Shown: one piece after another, positions 8,543 to 17,019 of the stretch | How positions within the stretch are numbered: the stretch's first letter is position 1 | How the letters are laid out: each line of letters opens with the position of its first letter | Source: Paraburkholderia tagetis | GTDB taxonomy: Bacteria > Pseudomonadota > Gammaproteobacteria > Burkholderiales > Burkholderiaceae | Length of the DNA stretch: 41,179 nucleotides | Direction of reading: 5' to 3' | NCBI RefSeq assembly: GCF_022213065.1 | Contig: NZ_JAKLJA010000052.1 | Location: 1-41,179, forward strand | Made by a program: the position numbers and the translations under genes | Notes under the pieces: model-generated | The model's input: only the letters and a program-made list of their open reading frames with translations | Database searches by the model: none | Told to the model about the DNA's origin: nothing

Positions 8543-9145
8543 TTACGAAGCGAGCTTTGCCGCCAGCTCGGCAACGTGCTTGCCCTGATAGCGCGCGATA
8601 TCGAGTTCATTCGCGCTCGGCGTGCGACTGCCATCGGCACCGGCAAGCGTCGTGGCGCCATAAGGCGAGCCGCCGGTAATCTCGTCCATCCTGGTCAGCC
8701 CAGCGCAAGCGTATGGCACGCCAACGATCACCATGCCCTGATGCAGCAGCGTCGAGTGGAACGACGTGATCGTGGTTTCCTGGCCGCCGTGCTGCGTACC
8801 CGTCGAAGCGAACACGCTGCCGATCTTGCCGATGAGCGCACCCTTCATCCACAGGCCACCGGTTTGATCGAGGAAGTTGCGCATCTGTGCGGCCATATTG
8901 CCGAAGCGTGTTGGCGTGCCAAAAATGATCGCGTCGTAGTCCGCCAGTTCGTCGATCGTCGCAACGGGTGCAGCCTGATCGAGCTTGATATGGGCCGCCT
9001 GGGCCTGCTCGGGAGGAATCGTTTCCGGCACGCGCTTGACGGTTACCGTCGCGCCCGGTACCGACCCGGCACCCTCGGCAACGGCCTTCGCCATCGTTTC
9101 GATATGCCCATACGACGAGTAGTAAAGCACAAGAATTTTGGCCAT
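8543..9145 (-). CDS. wrbA: NAD(P)H:quinone oxidoreductase, WrbA type
   Basis: The 200-residue flavodoxin-fold protein begins MAKILVLYYSSYGHIETMA, the FMN phosphate-binding loop of WrbA. It also contains FGTPTRFGNM and the GTQHGGQE segment, both hallmarks of the family. It performs two-electron reduction of quinones with NAD(P)H in the cytosol and so avoids semiquinone formation, which is useful beside aromatic catabolism. GGAGAAA precedes the ATG. The LysR gene at 9229-10131 lies directly upstream on the same strand, 83 bp away, and may regulate it. Length is exactly as expected for the family. Confidence 0.95.
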   Translation of the reverse strand: MAKILVLYYSSYGHIETMAKAVAEGAGSVPGATVTVKRVPETIPPEQAQAAHIKLDQAAPVATIDELADYDAIIFGTPTRFGNMAAQMRNFLDQTGGLWMKGALIGKIGSVFASTGTQHGGQETTITSFHSTLLHQGMVIVGVPYACAGLTRMDEITGGSPYGATTLAGADGSRTPSANELDIARYQGKHVAELAAKLAS

Positions 9146-9228
9146 CTGGTTTCTCCGGTTTTACGTCGAATGATCGATCCCACCGCCCCACCGCTCGCCG
9201 ATGCATCATCCGCACAGGCAAGCGTCAA

Positions 9229-10131
9229 CTACGGCGCCGACGGCAAGCTTTCTGCAAGATAGTCGAGCAACGCCGCGACACGCGCGGGACGGATGACCCG
9301 CGAAGGCGTCACCAGGCTCAGGTAAGCCTGTGCAATCTTCCATTCCGGCAAGACCTCGACCAGGTCGCCGCGCGCCAGCGCGTCCGCAACCACGAACTCC
9401 GGCTGCAGCGCCATGCCCATGCCGGCCAGCAGCGGCGGAATCAACGACTCTGCATTGTTGGTCCGCATGCGGCTGTCGATCGTTATACTGCATTCCTCGC
9501 CGGACGTGTGTCTGAAGCGCCACGACAGCGATGTCGAATGACTCGCGTAGCACAGACAGGTATGGTCTTCGATTTCCCGAGGGTGACTGATGGGCCCATG
9601 CCTGGCGAGGTACGTCGGGCTTGTCACCAGCAGGCGGCGTATAACGCACAGATTGCGAGCCCGCATCGACGAATCTTCGGGCGCCGCAATGCGAACCGCC
9701 ACATCAAAACCGCCGCGCACGACGTCGACCACGGCGTCGTCGAACGAAACGTCGAGATTCACATCCGGATAGCGCGCGAGAAACTCGGGCATGAGCGGCG
9801 CCAGATACTTGAGGCCGAATGACATGGGCGCTGAAATACGCAGCAAGCCTTTAGGCGCACGCGAGTGCGCCGATGTCTCCGCCTCGATCAACTCGCCCTC
9901 TCTGACGATGTGCCTGGCGCGCTCCATGACGAGCTGACCGATTGGCGTGAGAGAAATTCGGCGCGAAGTCCGGTATAGAAGCGTCGTACCCAGTCGCCGC
10001 TCGAGCCGGATAATCGCCTTGGACACGGTGGGCTGCGACATGCCGAGGGTTTCGGCCGCTTTCGCGAAAGAGCCGGCTTCGAGCACGCGCGCGAAAATCG
10101 CCCAAGCTTCGAGATCGGGAAGATTTGGCAT
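9229..10131 (-). CDS. LysR-family regulator (paralogue of the one at 36101-37021)
   Basis: The 300-residue protein has a typical LysR layout: helix-turn-helix at about residues 5-65 (DLEAWAIFARVLEAGSFAKA, SQPTVSKAIIRLERRLGTTL) and a substrate-binding domain from about 90. It is closely similar along its whole length to the regulator at 36101-37021; shared stretches include LRISAPMSFG against VRITAPMSFG, and ALQPEF. The upstream region is also shared with that locus. It precedes wrbA on the same strand. The start at 10131 is supported by alignment with the paralogue. Effector and targets are unknown; quinones or reactive electrophiles would fit wrbA. Confidence 0.92.
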   Translation of the reverse strand: MPNLPDLEAWAIFARVLEAGSFAKAAETLGMSQPTVSKAIIRLERRLGTTLLYRTSRRISLTPIGQLVMERARHIVREGELIEAETSAHSRAPKGLLRISAPMSFGLKYLAPLMPEFLARYPDVNLDVSFDDAVVDVVRGGFDVAVRIAAPEDSSMRARNLCVIRRLLVTSPTYLARHGPISHPREIEDHTCLCYASHSTSLSWRFRHTSGEECSITIDSRMRTNNAESLIPPLLAGMGMALQPEFVVADALARGDLVEVLPEWKIAQAYLSLVTPSRVIRPARVAALLDYLAESLPSAP

Positions 10132-10233
10132 GCAATTGTAATTAATGGGCGAGCATTGCTTCTTGAGGCAATGTTATCGGACCGGAAGCCAACGAAAAAT
10201 AGAAAGAATGGAATAGAAGACATTCCATTTTGA
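10120..10233. repeat. 114-bp dispersed repeat, copy 1 (LysR promoter segment)
   Basis: This segment covers the first four codons and the upstream region of the LysR gene at 9229-10131. It aligns without any gap to 35908-36021. Stretches of 18 to 19 identical bases at the start-codon end and around GGCAATGTTATCGGACC, plus the TGGAAT dyad, are conserved, while the bases between differ. Confidence 0.8.
10208..10228. promoter_or_regulatory. Dyad ATGGAAT-N7-ATTCCAT, site 2
   Basis: A perfect 7-bp inverted repeat with spacer AGAAGAC stands 77 bp upstream of the LysR start at 10131. It is a candidate autoregulatory operator. The same dyad occurs at 35996-36016 (7-bp arms) and 1600-1618 (6-bp arms). 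Confidence 0.6.
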
Positions 10234-10241
10234 TAGGCATC

Positions 10242-10523
10242 TCAGCAGCGACCTGCCCGCTTCTCGAAACACCGAATGTCGACTGTTTTCCAGATGCCCG
10301 CTATGTTGAAGGGATCTTCAAGCACGAACGCCCGCACTGTCTCGATGTCGTGCGCATCGTAGAGAAAGAAGCTGCCGACGATGGTCCCGTCCGGCTCGGT
10401 GAGCGGCCCGGCAATCACTGTGTGAAGCGGCGAAGTCTCCAACCGTGCCTTATGCGCCGCAAAGTGCGTGCGACGAAGCGCGATCACGTCGGGGTGATCG
10501 AGGCAGTAAACGACGATATGCAT
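10242..10523 (-). CDS. YciI-like (YCII domain) protein
   Basis: The 93-residue protein is one ferredoxin-like YCII domain: MHIVVYCLDHPDVIALRRTH, an AHKARLE helix, then AGPLTEPDGTIVGSFFLYDA. The family shares a His-Asp arrangement with muconolactone isomerases; H20 and the D residues near positions 45 and 56 are candidates. Some members act as small hydrolases or dehalogenating enzymes; most are uncharacterised. AAGGAA precedes the ATG. It follows the alpha/beta hydrolase gene by 83 nt on the same strand, suggesting a two-gene catabolic unit. The substrate is unknown. Confidence 0.8.
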   Translation of the reverse strand: MHIVVYCLDHPDVIALRRTHFAAHKARLETSPLHTVIAGPLTEPDGTIVGSFFLYDAHDIETVRAFVLEDPFNIAGIWKTVDIRCFEKRAGRC

Positions 10524-10606
10524 TCGAGTTCCTTACTGGACAGAACATACGGGCGGCGCAAAACCGTCCGGAAACGTTTGACACAGGGCAGCACGCTTGC
10601 ATGGCG

Positions 10607-11395
10607 TTAGCGCCCATATCTCAGCAAAAAATCCCTAAGCGGCGGATTGACGTCATGAGCATGCGTCAGGTTCGGCGTGTGCCCGGCCCCTGGCACGGTC
10701 ACCATCCCTTTGCAGTTCGGCAGCCTCGCAGCCAGCGCTTCGCCGCAACGTGGATCGATGGCCGTATCGGCATCGCCATGAAATATGATGGACGCATGCG
10801 TAATTTCGCGTAGCTGGTGGGTGATGTCGTCACGCGAAGTGAGCGCATCGACCGGACGGTTGAAATGCTCGCGCGACATGCGCAGCCATTTCGAGGTCCA
10901 CGCCGCTGCCGCATAGTCAGGGCCAAGAAGAAACGTCGCGAGATGGTCGGCTACGTTCGTGCCGCCGTTGCGTGCCCATTCCGCCTTCAATTGCTCGAAC
11001 GAGTCCGTGACTGACGCGTCGTCAAGGTCGCTGCGCGTCGCAATCAGGGCGAGTGAGCGGAACCGGTCGCGCTCCAGCAGCGCGGCACGCATCGAAACGA
11101 AGCCGCCCTGCGACATGCCCACCAGCGACGCAGTGGCGATCTCCAGGTGATCCAGAAGGCCAATCAGATCGCGCGCGGAATCCCAATAGGTGAATGCCTG
11201 CCCGGTAGGCCCCGTTGTGCCGAATCCGCGCTGGTCCCACACGATGCACCGGAATACGTCCCGCAGATTCTCGACATTCGGCCGGAACATTTCGCCGTCC
11301 ATCAGAAAGCCGTGGCTGAAGACCACCACGGGTCCATCCGGCGGACCCGATTCCTCATAGGCAATCTGGACGCCCTCGCGCTCAAACCATGCCAT
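10607..11395 (-). CDS. Alpha/beta hydrolase
   Basis: The 262-residue protein has the alpha/beta-hydrolase order: oxyanion motif SHGF (27-30), WDQRGFG (53-59), nucleophile elbow GMSQGG with S95, acid candidate D210 (HGDADTAI) and H239 (GAGHTPN). The family includes enol-lactonases, C-C bond hydrolases and esterases; the pattern is close to 3-oxoadipate enol-lactone hydrolases but the exact substrate is not decidable. The start at 11395 follows GGAGGGAG. It leads a unit with the YciI-like gene and is divergent from an AraC regulator, which probably controls it. Confidence 0.85.
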   Translation of the reverse strand: MAWFEREGVQIAYEESGPPDGPVVVFSHGFLMDGEMFRPNVENLRDVFRCIVWDQRGFGTTGPTGQAFTYWDSARDLIGLLDHLEIATASLVGMSQGGFVSMRAALLERDRFRSLALIATRSDLDDASVTDSFEQLKAEWARNGGTNVADHLATFLLGPDYAAAAWTSKWLRMSREHFNRPVDALTSRDDITHQLREITHASIIFHGDADTAIDPRCGEALAARLPNCKGMVTVPGAGHTPNLTHAHDVNPPLRDFLLRYGR

Positions 11396-11563
11396 TTCGC
11401 TCCCTCCTCGATTGCGATGCGCTGTCGTGTGCACCATCGCGCACATGGGTATCACTATGGTTCGACTCACCCTCGGCGTGGTAATCGAATGAAGCGATCA
11501 TTTGCCGTATCGTCCGGAAATCGCGCTACGCCACGCCTCGTGCACACCTGCGTCTTATACCCA

Positions 11564-11592
11564 TTGACTTGTCGTGATTCATTTGATTTAGT
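11564..11592 (+). promoter_or_regulatory. Candidate sigma-70 promoter for the AraC gene
   Basis: TTGACT (11564-11569) and TTTAGT (11587-11592) are separated by 17 bases and stand about 75 bp before the AraC start at 11666. The -35 element matches consensus at five of six positions and the -10 at four of six. Confidence 0.45.
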
Positions 11593-11665
11593 GACAGGCG
11601 CAATAACGCACCGCCCATGACCATGCGCATGTCACAACGGCATCGCACCGCCAAGAGAACCCCGT

Positions 11666-12532
11666 ATGCCCCCCATGACGATCGATTCGGAGAAGCCAGT
11701 CTGGATCCTGCAGGGAGACTTTGGCCGCGCGACGGTCAATTTCATCAGCCGCCCACTCGTCGCGCATGCGCACGCGCAGTATCAGTTCCTGTTCAAGCTC
11801 GGCGGCGCCGACTGCGGATTTCGTATCGGCGGACAAGAGTGCACGCTCACCGGCGAGCGTGCGATTTGCCTGAATCCGTGGATCGAGCATGCGAAGAGCG
11901 ACAACGGCGGCACACCATCGCTGATCCTCTCGCTGGTGGTCGAGACGGCATGGTTGCGCTCACGGCTGCAACTCGCGGAATCGGGTCCCACGGGGATCTT
12001 TCCCAACGCTGTGGTCGTCGTCACGCCGGACGTGCGTCACCACGTCGAACGCCTGGCGGCCGCGATTACCCACCACCTCGTCGCGCATGACGATGGCGGC
12101 ATGCCAATTCTCGAAGATCTCGTGTCCGCACTCGGGCGCGATTTCGCCGATCCGGTGCTCACCACGGGCATCGCACCGTCCACACGCCCCGTCGACTTCC
12201 GCATCCGCAAGGCGCTCGACTTCATCAAGCGGTCGCCGGAACCGAATCCCAGTGTTGCGCAGGTCGCCGCGCAGGTCGGGTTGTCGCGCTCGCGCTTCTT
12301 CGAGCAGTTCCGCCGCTGCATGGGCATCTCGCCTCAGCATTACATCGACTGGGTGCGAATGTCACATGCGATCCAACTGCTGGGCACCAGCGACCGGCCG
12401 CTGGCCGACATTGCCGACGAGTTGGGCTTCGAAGAACATAGTCATTTCACACGCTTCTTCTCGCAGCACATGGGTGTGCCGCCGAGCGAATTCCGGCGCC
12501 GCTCGGTCGTGCTGGGCAATTTGCAAGAGTAA
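11666..12532 (+). CDS. AraC-family transcriptional regulator
   Basis: The 288-residue protein has an N-terminal cupin-like sensor domain (about residues 1-150) and a C-terminal double helix-turn-helix (about 180-280). The latter shows PSVAQVAAQVGLSRSRFFEQFRR and DIADELGFEEHSHFTRFF. It activates transcription in response to a small ligand. It lies divergent from the alpha/beta hydrolase-YciI unit and convergent with the FAH-family gene that ends the 12.6-19.3 kb set, so either could be its target. The start at 11666 is used; a second in-frame ATG lies 9 bases later. A GC-alternating run (12551-12564) follows the gene. Confidence 0.9.
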   Translation: MPPMTIDSEKPVWILQGDFGRATVNFISRPLVAHAHAQYQFLFKLGGADCGFRIGGQECTLTGERAICLNPWIEHAKSDNGGTPSLILSLVVETAWLRSRLQLAESGPTGIFPNAVVVVTPDVRHHVERLAAAITHHLVAHDDGGMPILEDLVSALGRDFADPVLTTGIAPSTRPVDFRIRKALDFIKRSPEPNPSVAQVAAQVGLSRSRFFEQFRRCMGISPQHYIDWVRMSHAIQLLGTSDRPLADIADELGFEEHSHFTRFFSQHMGVPPSEFRRRSVVLGNLQE

Positions 12533-12621
12533 GCCAGTAAGCCACTAAGCCGCGCGCGCGCGCGGCGCGGCACGCGCGGCGCAGATGCGCCCTGTCATCG
12601 CGCCGCACGCATGCGAGCGGT

Positions 12622-13560
12622 CTACCGCGTATCGCTCTCGCGGGACGGATCGGGGACCACCGGATTGCGCAACACACCCAGGCCGTCGATTTCAATTTCG
12701 ACCGAGTCGCCAGGCCGCATGTGCACGAGCCCAGGCGTCGGGAACGGTCCGTATTGGCGCGACAGATCGTTGCCTTCAACATCGTCCGGCTGGGGCTTCA
12801 GCGCGCCCGGCGTGCCCATCGCGATCAAATCGCCCGGCCGCAGCCGGTAACCGCAACTCAGGTAGCTGATCGTGCGCGCGACGTCTATCAGCATGTCGTC
12901 GAGCGGCGCCTGCTGCCGGACCACGCCGTTCACGCGTGTCAGCACGGAACGCCGCGCGGGGTCGCCGAATTCGTCCGGCGTCATCAGCCAGGGACCATAC
13001 GAGCCCGATGCCTCGAAGTTCTTTCCGAGTCCGAATTGCCGGTTATGTATTTGATATTCGCGCACCGAGCCTTCGTTCAGGCACGTATAGCCGGCCACAT
13101 ACGCGAGGGCACGCTCGACCGGAATGTAGCGCCCCGGCTTGCCGATGACGACGCCCAGTTCGCCCTCATAGTCGAACGCGCGAGCGACCGATTCGGACGG
13201 CGCGAAGATCGGCTCGTTCGCTCCCACATAAGACGCGGCGGTGCGCAGGAACAGGTGGGGATAGTTGGGGTTGGTCTGCAGACCGGTTTCGGCTATATGG
13301 CTCTTGAAGTTCAGCGCCAGCGCCCACATTGCGTTTGGCCGGCTCAGAAACGGCTTGAGCGTCACATCGGCTAACAGGCGGTCGCCCTGGCGGCCTTGGG
13401 TCGATTCGCGCAGGCGGGCGAGGCCGTCGTCGAGTTCGAGAATCTCGATCAGGTCGCTCGGCAGATCCGGCGCAACGTCCGCAACGGCGACGAAATGGGT
13501 CGGGCTGGTCACGACGCCGAGCACAGTATGGCCGGCGTCCAGATAGGCAATGATTTTCAT
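12622..13560 (-). CDS. Fumarylacetoacetate hydrolase (FAH) family protein
   Basis: The 312-residue protein carries the FAH-family catalytic domain over about residues 75-300. The metal ligands E132 and E134 are in FDYEGELGVVIG. The third ligand, usually Asp in NDVSARD, is replaced by E163 in LNEGSVREYQ. GTPGALKPQ and PGDSVEIEIDGLG are also typical. Relatives hydrolyse or decarboxylate 2-oxo-acid enols in aromatic meta-cleavage pathways. It is the last gene of the porin-propeller-GlcG-amidase-MFS set and the only evident cytosolic enzyme in it. The start has no strong ribosome-binding site. The Asp-to-Glu change may alter activity. Confidence 0.88.
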   Translation of the reverse strand: MKIIAYLDAGHTVLGVVTSPTHFVAVADVAPDLPSDLIEILELDDGLARLRESTQGRQGDRLLADVTLKPFLSRPNAMWALALNFKSHIAETGLQTNPNYPHLFLRTAASYVGANEPIFAPSESVARAFDYEGELGVVIGKPGRYIPVERALAYVAGYTCLNEGSVREYQIHNRQFGLGKNFEASGSYGPWLMTPDEFGDPARRSVLTRVNGVVRQQAPLDDMLIDVARTISYLSCGYRLRPGDLIAMGTPGALKPQPDDVEGNDLSRQYGPFPTPGLVHMRPGDSVEIEIDGLGVLRNPVVPDPSRESDTR

Positions 13561-13648
13561 CGGTACAGGTTAAGTCGAGTTGAATTGAGGAGACCAAACT
13601 GCGCCAAACCGCGCGGACTGCGCCAGACTGCGCAGCGGCGCTGGCGAT

Positions 13649-14929
13649 TCAGCGCTCCGGCAACGCACTGGCGGCAGCGCGGCGCCCGGCTGCGGAGAGC
13701 GCACCGAGCACCACGATCGCCAGGCACGCGGGCACGATGGCGGTCAATACGATGTCGCGCGGCGCCCAGCCGAGCGAGAGCAATGCCCCACCGATCGCGG
13801 GGCCGACAAACGACCCAACGCGTCCCAGCGCATGGCCCCAGCCCACTCCGGTCGCACGCAGGTGCTCGGGATAGAACGCGACGGCAAGGGCGGTCTGGCC
13901 CATGATGCCGTTGACGAGGCCCGCCCCGATCACACCGATCAGCAACAGAACGACCGCGGGCAGCACGGCAACATGCGCGAGCGCGGCGATGCCCGCGATC
14001 ACGGCCACGATGCCGACCGTCAGCGCCGATTTCACACGCACCTTGCCGGCGAGCGTCATGGCCGTGACTGCCGCGGTCATCAGCAAATTGCCGCTGAGCC
14101 CGCCGATGCTGAACGCGGCCATTCCGGCTGGCGCGTGTTCGAGCGTGAAGCCGAACGACAGCAACAGCGTGGGCAGCCAGAACAGCAGCGCGTAGACGTC
14201 CATGAAGATCAGGAAGGAGAACAGCCAAAGCAGCCCCGTGTAGGTGGCGTATCCATTGCCGAAGAGCGCCTTTACCGGGTTCGTGCGCATCTGCGGCTTG
14301 TGTGCGGCACGCGGTGGAACGCCAGCCGGCAGGATCCGATAGAACGCCGGTGCGACGACGAACGGCAACGCGCCACCTAGCACGAACACCGCCTGCCAGC
14401 CGAACCGGTGCATCAGCGGACCGCCGACGACGCCGCCAATCACCGCGCCCACCGACATGCCCGTTGTCACGAGCAGCGATGCCGCAACCTTGTGCCGCGC
14501 GCCGATGATGGTTGCCGACGCGGCAATCGCGATAGGCAGCGCCGCGCCGAGGCCGATTGCCGACAACACGCGCATCGCCGACAGCGCGGCGACATTGTCC
14601 GCATACATCGTGAGCCACGTCGCCCCGCCAAACAACACGACGCTCGCGAGGCCCACCAACCGGTGTCCGAAGCGATGCGCGAGCGATCCTGTGATGATGA
14701 AGCCGATCGCAGCCCCGATATTGGTCGCGACGAATACCGGCGTAAACGCGGCGGCGCTCAGTTGCCAGTCATGCGCAAGCGTTGGCACGACGAACGAAAT
14801 CGAGGTGGTGTTGAATCCGTCCAGCACCACGACGAGAAAACAGACGAACAGAGCGATACGCCAGCCGGTGCGGCTGGCGTCCGGAATCGCGTCACCCACT
14901 GCAACCGGCTTGGAGTCTTCCACATTCAT
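13649..14929 (-). CDS. MFS transporter, aromatic acid:H+ symporter (AAHS) type
   Basis: The 426-residue protein has 12 hydrophobic segments and the AAHS signature in helix 1, VVVLDGFNTTSISFVVPTL. SLAHRFGHRLVG is the loop 2-3 motif and FYPEHLRATGVGWGHALGR is typical of this group. It imports aromatic acids or similar acids with protons across the inner membrane. The start at 14929 is chosen for the AGGAGGCAAGG ribosome-binding site; longer frames run into Arg- and Pro-rich sequence. It lies between the periplasmic amidase-like gene and the FAH gene, 76 and 88 nt from them, and may take up the acid released outside. Confidence 0.88.
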   Translation of the reverse strand: MNVEDSKPVAVGDAIPDASRTGWRIALFVCFLVVVLDGFNTTSISFVVPTLAHDWQLSAAAFTPVFVATNIGAAIGFIITGSLAHRFGHRLVGLASVVLFGGATWLTMYADNVAALSAMRVLSAIGLGAALPIAIAASATIIGARHKVAASLLVTTGMSVGAVIGGVVGGPLMHRFGWQAVFVLGGALPFVVAPAFYRILPAGVPPRAAHKPQMRTNPVKALFGNGYATYTGLLWLFSFLIFMDVYALLFWLPTLLLSFGFTLEHAPAGMAAFSIGGLSGNLLMTAAVTAMTLAGKVRVKSALTVGIVAVIAGIAALAHVAVLPAVVLLLIGVIGAGLVNGIMGQTALAVAFYPEHLRATGVGWGHALGRVGSFVGPAIGGALLSLGWAPRDIVLTAIVPACLAIVVLGALSAAGRRAAASALPER

Positions 14930-15005
14930 GACCTTGCCTCCTGCGGCGCGCGGGGCGGATGCCCGCGCGGCCGTATCCATACTCAAAAACGAAAACCCAC
15001 GCGGC

Positions 15006-16241
15006 CTACGCGCGCACGTGCGAGGAAATGCGATGTTGCAGCTCGGCCGAGAAAATGCGCTTGGGCAGCATGCAGTGAACGCCCTTCGGGGGCTTGGTCG
15101 CATAGACGGTATGGGTCTGGTCCGCGAACTGCGTCACGCGGAAGCTGCCCGCCACACTAAGGATGCCGTAGCAATCCACCGGCTCGATGCCCGCGGCGGC
15201 CGACATCCAGCCGATCATCTGCCGCAGACACGCGACGAGCGAACTGTCGAGACTGTCGGCGAAACCGAAGCCAATCCAGTGATCAGCGGTTTCGGCCATC
15301 GGGCCGTCGAGCGCCTTGTGCTTGTGCAGCACGTACTGGATGCGCATTTCTTCGAACGCGGTCTCGATCGACGTCTGGTCGACATTGCCCTCGCCGGACG
15401 CGCCCATCGAACCGCCGGTCCACACGCGGCCGCCACTCTGCTGCACCGGCAGAAACACCGAGCTGCCGGGGTTCAGCACCGCACAGTCGAGGTTGCCGCC
15501 GTAGCTGCCCGCGAAGTTCGCGCTGACCGGCTTGTCACCGGGCGGTTGCGTGCCAAGGTAGGCCTGAAACGGATTGACGGGAATCTTGACGCCCGGGACA
15601 AAGTCCGCGTAGGTCCGCGCATCGTTGAACTTCAAATAGCGCAGGTACGGCGGGAAGTCGTGCGGCAGCGCGCCGACTCCGGGCGGCGCCGAGTTCCAGC
15701 CCCAGTAGATCGGCCGCATCTTCATCAGACGGCACTCGATGAGATCGCCTGGCTGCGCGTCGTCGATCACCACGGGTCCAATCAACGAGAATGCGCCGTT
15801 CGGATACTTCTTTCGGATCGGCTCGCGCTCCTTGAAACCCATCCCGTACTTGGGTTCGTTGCCCCAGTTGGTCCACGTGCCGTCGTACCAGACGGTGTCG
15901 CCGGAGCGGATCGTGACAGCAGCCGGCCGGCCCGGATCCATTTGTCCGACCTGGACGGTGTCCCACGACGGCACGAGACGGACCACCTTGCCGCCTGGCA
16001 AGGGCTGCATTGCGTTGCCGCCCGAGGACGAACCACTCGTCGCCGCACGCGCGACGCCCGCGACGCCCGCGAAGCCCGCGGCACCCGCGGCACCCGCGGC
16101 ACCCGCTGCAATCGCGCCGAAGCCGAGCTTGAGCATCGTGCGCCGGCAGAGCACGGTTGCATCCTGTGTCGTCGCGCCAGCCACCTGCAGGTCGTTCGCC
16201 GAGGTTTCGCGCGCGTTATGGATATCGGTCGTATTTTTCAT
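15006..16241 (-). CDS. Tat-exported acetamidase/formamidase (FmdA/AmdA) family protein
   Basis: The 411-residue protein has the FmdA/AmdA fold over about residues 85-400. VTIRSGDTVWYDG, GPVVIDDAQPGDLIECRL and NLDCAVLNPGSSVFLPV are recognisable. Known members hydrolyse short amides in the cytosol. Here the N-terminus carries a twin-arginine signal, with RRTMLK at 33-38, then a long Gly-Ala h-region (39-64) and an ARA-A site near 66. The protein is therefore likely periplasmic. The h-region is built from 9-bp DNA repeats (GCACCCGCG at 16081-16107). The substrate is unknown. It lies 37 nt after a secreted GlcG-like gene and before an AAHS carrier, consistent with amide hydrolysis outside the inner membrane followed by uptake of the acid. 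Confidence 0.8.
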   Translation of the reverse strand: MKNTTDIHNARETSANDLQVAGATTQDATVLCRRTMLKLGFGAIAAGAAGAAGAAGFAGVAGVARAATSGSSSGGNAMQPLPGGKVVRLVPSWDTVQVGQMDPGRPAAVTIRSGDTVWYDGTWTNWGNEPKYGMGFKEREPIRKKYPNGAFSLIGPVVIDDAQPGDLIECRLMKMRPIYWGWNSAPPGVGALPHDFPPYLRYLKFNDARTYADFVPGVKIPVNPFQAYLGTQPPGDKPVSANFAGSYGGNLDCAVLNPGSSVFLPVQQSGGRVWTGGSMGASGEGNVDQTSIETAFEEMRIQYVLHKHKALDGPMAETADHWIGFGFADSLDSSLVACLRQMIGWMSAAAGIEPVDCYGILSVAGSFRVTQFADQTHTVYATKPPKGVHCMLPKRIFSAELQHRISSHVRA

Positions 16242-16278
16242 AAGTCATCCTGATGTTATTTCAACGGCAAAGGCGTCG

Positions 16279-16824
16279 TCATCGCGTAACCTGCGCACCG
16301 AACGCCTCAATGGCTTCCTTGAGCACTGCGTCATCGATTGCGGACGGTGCGCCACCCGCACCGACTGCACCGAGCAAGTGTCCGTTCTGGAACACCGGAA
16401 ACACGCCGCGCCCTGGAAGGAACGGTGCGTAGTAGCCAGCGCTGGACACGTTGCTGTATTCCGACGGGTCGTCGCGATAGCGCTGCTCGAGCGTGACGCC
16501 CGACTGGCCGCCCAGCGCCACGGAGGCAAACGCCTTGCCGCGCGCGAAATCGACTGTCGCGAATGGCGCACCGTCCATGCGCACCGCCGCAAGCAGATGC
16601 CCGCCTGGATCGACCACGGCGAAACTCATCGAGAGATGGCGCGCATTGGCGGCGGCCACTGCGATGCTCAGCAGCTTCTGCGTTTGCGCATAGCTGAGCA
16701 CATAGCTTGCGATGGGTGCGGGCGACGCAGCCTCCTGTGCCGCCGCACCCGACACGCCCGCGATGCAGCCGGCCACAGCGACGGCTGCGTATGCCGTCAA
16801 ACGAACCGAGAACCTGGCATTCAA
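16279..16824 (-). CDS. Secreted GlcG/HbpS-like (DUF336) protein, TTG start
   Basis: The mature part is a GlcG/HbpS domain: LSIAVAAANARHLSMSFAVVDPGGHLLAAVRMDGA, then ARGKAFASVALG and GVFPVFQNGHLLGAVGAGG. The family binds haem or corrinoid-like ligands or takes part in small-molecule processing. The start is a TTG at 16824, chosen because AAGGAGGAG lies just upstream and the sequence then opens with a good signal peptide ending in GAAAQ near residue 29. A start further upstream would add about 55 unrelated residues. Length is 181 residues. It is followed after 37 nt by the exported amidase-like gene. Confidence 0.78.
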   Translation of the reverse strand: MNARFSVRLTAYAAVAVAGCIAGVSGAAAQEAASPAPIASYVLSYAQTQKLLSIAVAAANARHLSMSFAVVDPGGHLLAAVRMDGAPFATVDFARGKAFASVALGGQSGVTLEQRYRDDPSEYSNVSSAGYYAPFLPGRGVFPVFQNGHLLGAVGAGGAPSAIDDAVLKEAIEAFGAQVTR

Positions 16825-16946
16825 CTTCTTCTCCTCCTTCTCAGCAACCGGTTGCGTTACGTCACAGCGTAGCCGCGGGTATGCGAACTTCGGTGACCGT
16901 TGAGCCCAGGCGCTTACCGGCAAGTCCGAAAAATGCCGGCAGCGAA

Positions 16947-16986
16947 GAAAAAAACCCGCGGGGCGCTCGCTCATGCGCCTCGCGGG
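16947..16986 (-). terminator. Intrinsic terminator after the beta-propeller gene
   Basis: Read on the minus strand, a 12-bp stem (16986-16975 with 16966-16955, one G-T type mismatch) with an 8-base loop is followed by a run of seven T (16954-16948). It begins 33 bases after the beta-propeller stop. It probably splits the minus-strand set into porin-propeller and GlcG-amidase-MFS-FAH, or gives partial read-through. Confidence 0.78.
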
Positions 16987-17019
16987 CAAGCTGCATGCAC
17001 CTACAGGAGACGCTCGCCC

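Noticed and set aside
12551..12564. Alternating CG run as a regulatory or Z-DNA element
   Set aside because: It lies between the ends of two convergent genes in GC-rich DNA and has no further support.
14457..16253. Plus-strand open frame of about 598 codons opposite the MFS and amidase-like genes
   Set aside because: Antisense to two recognisable families; composition is dominated by Arg, Ala and His with no domain signal.
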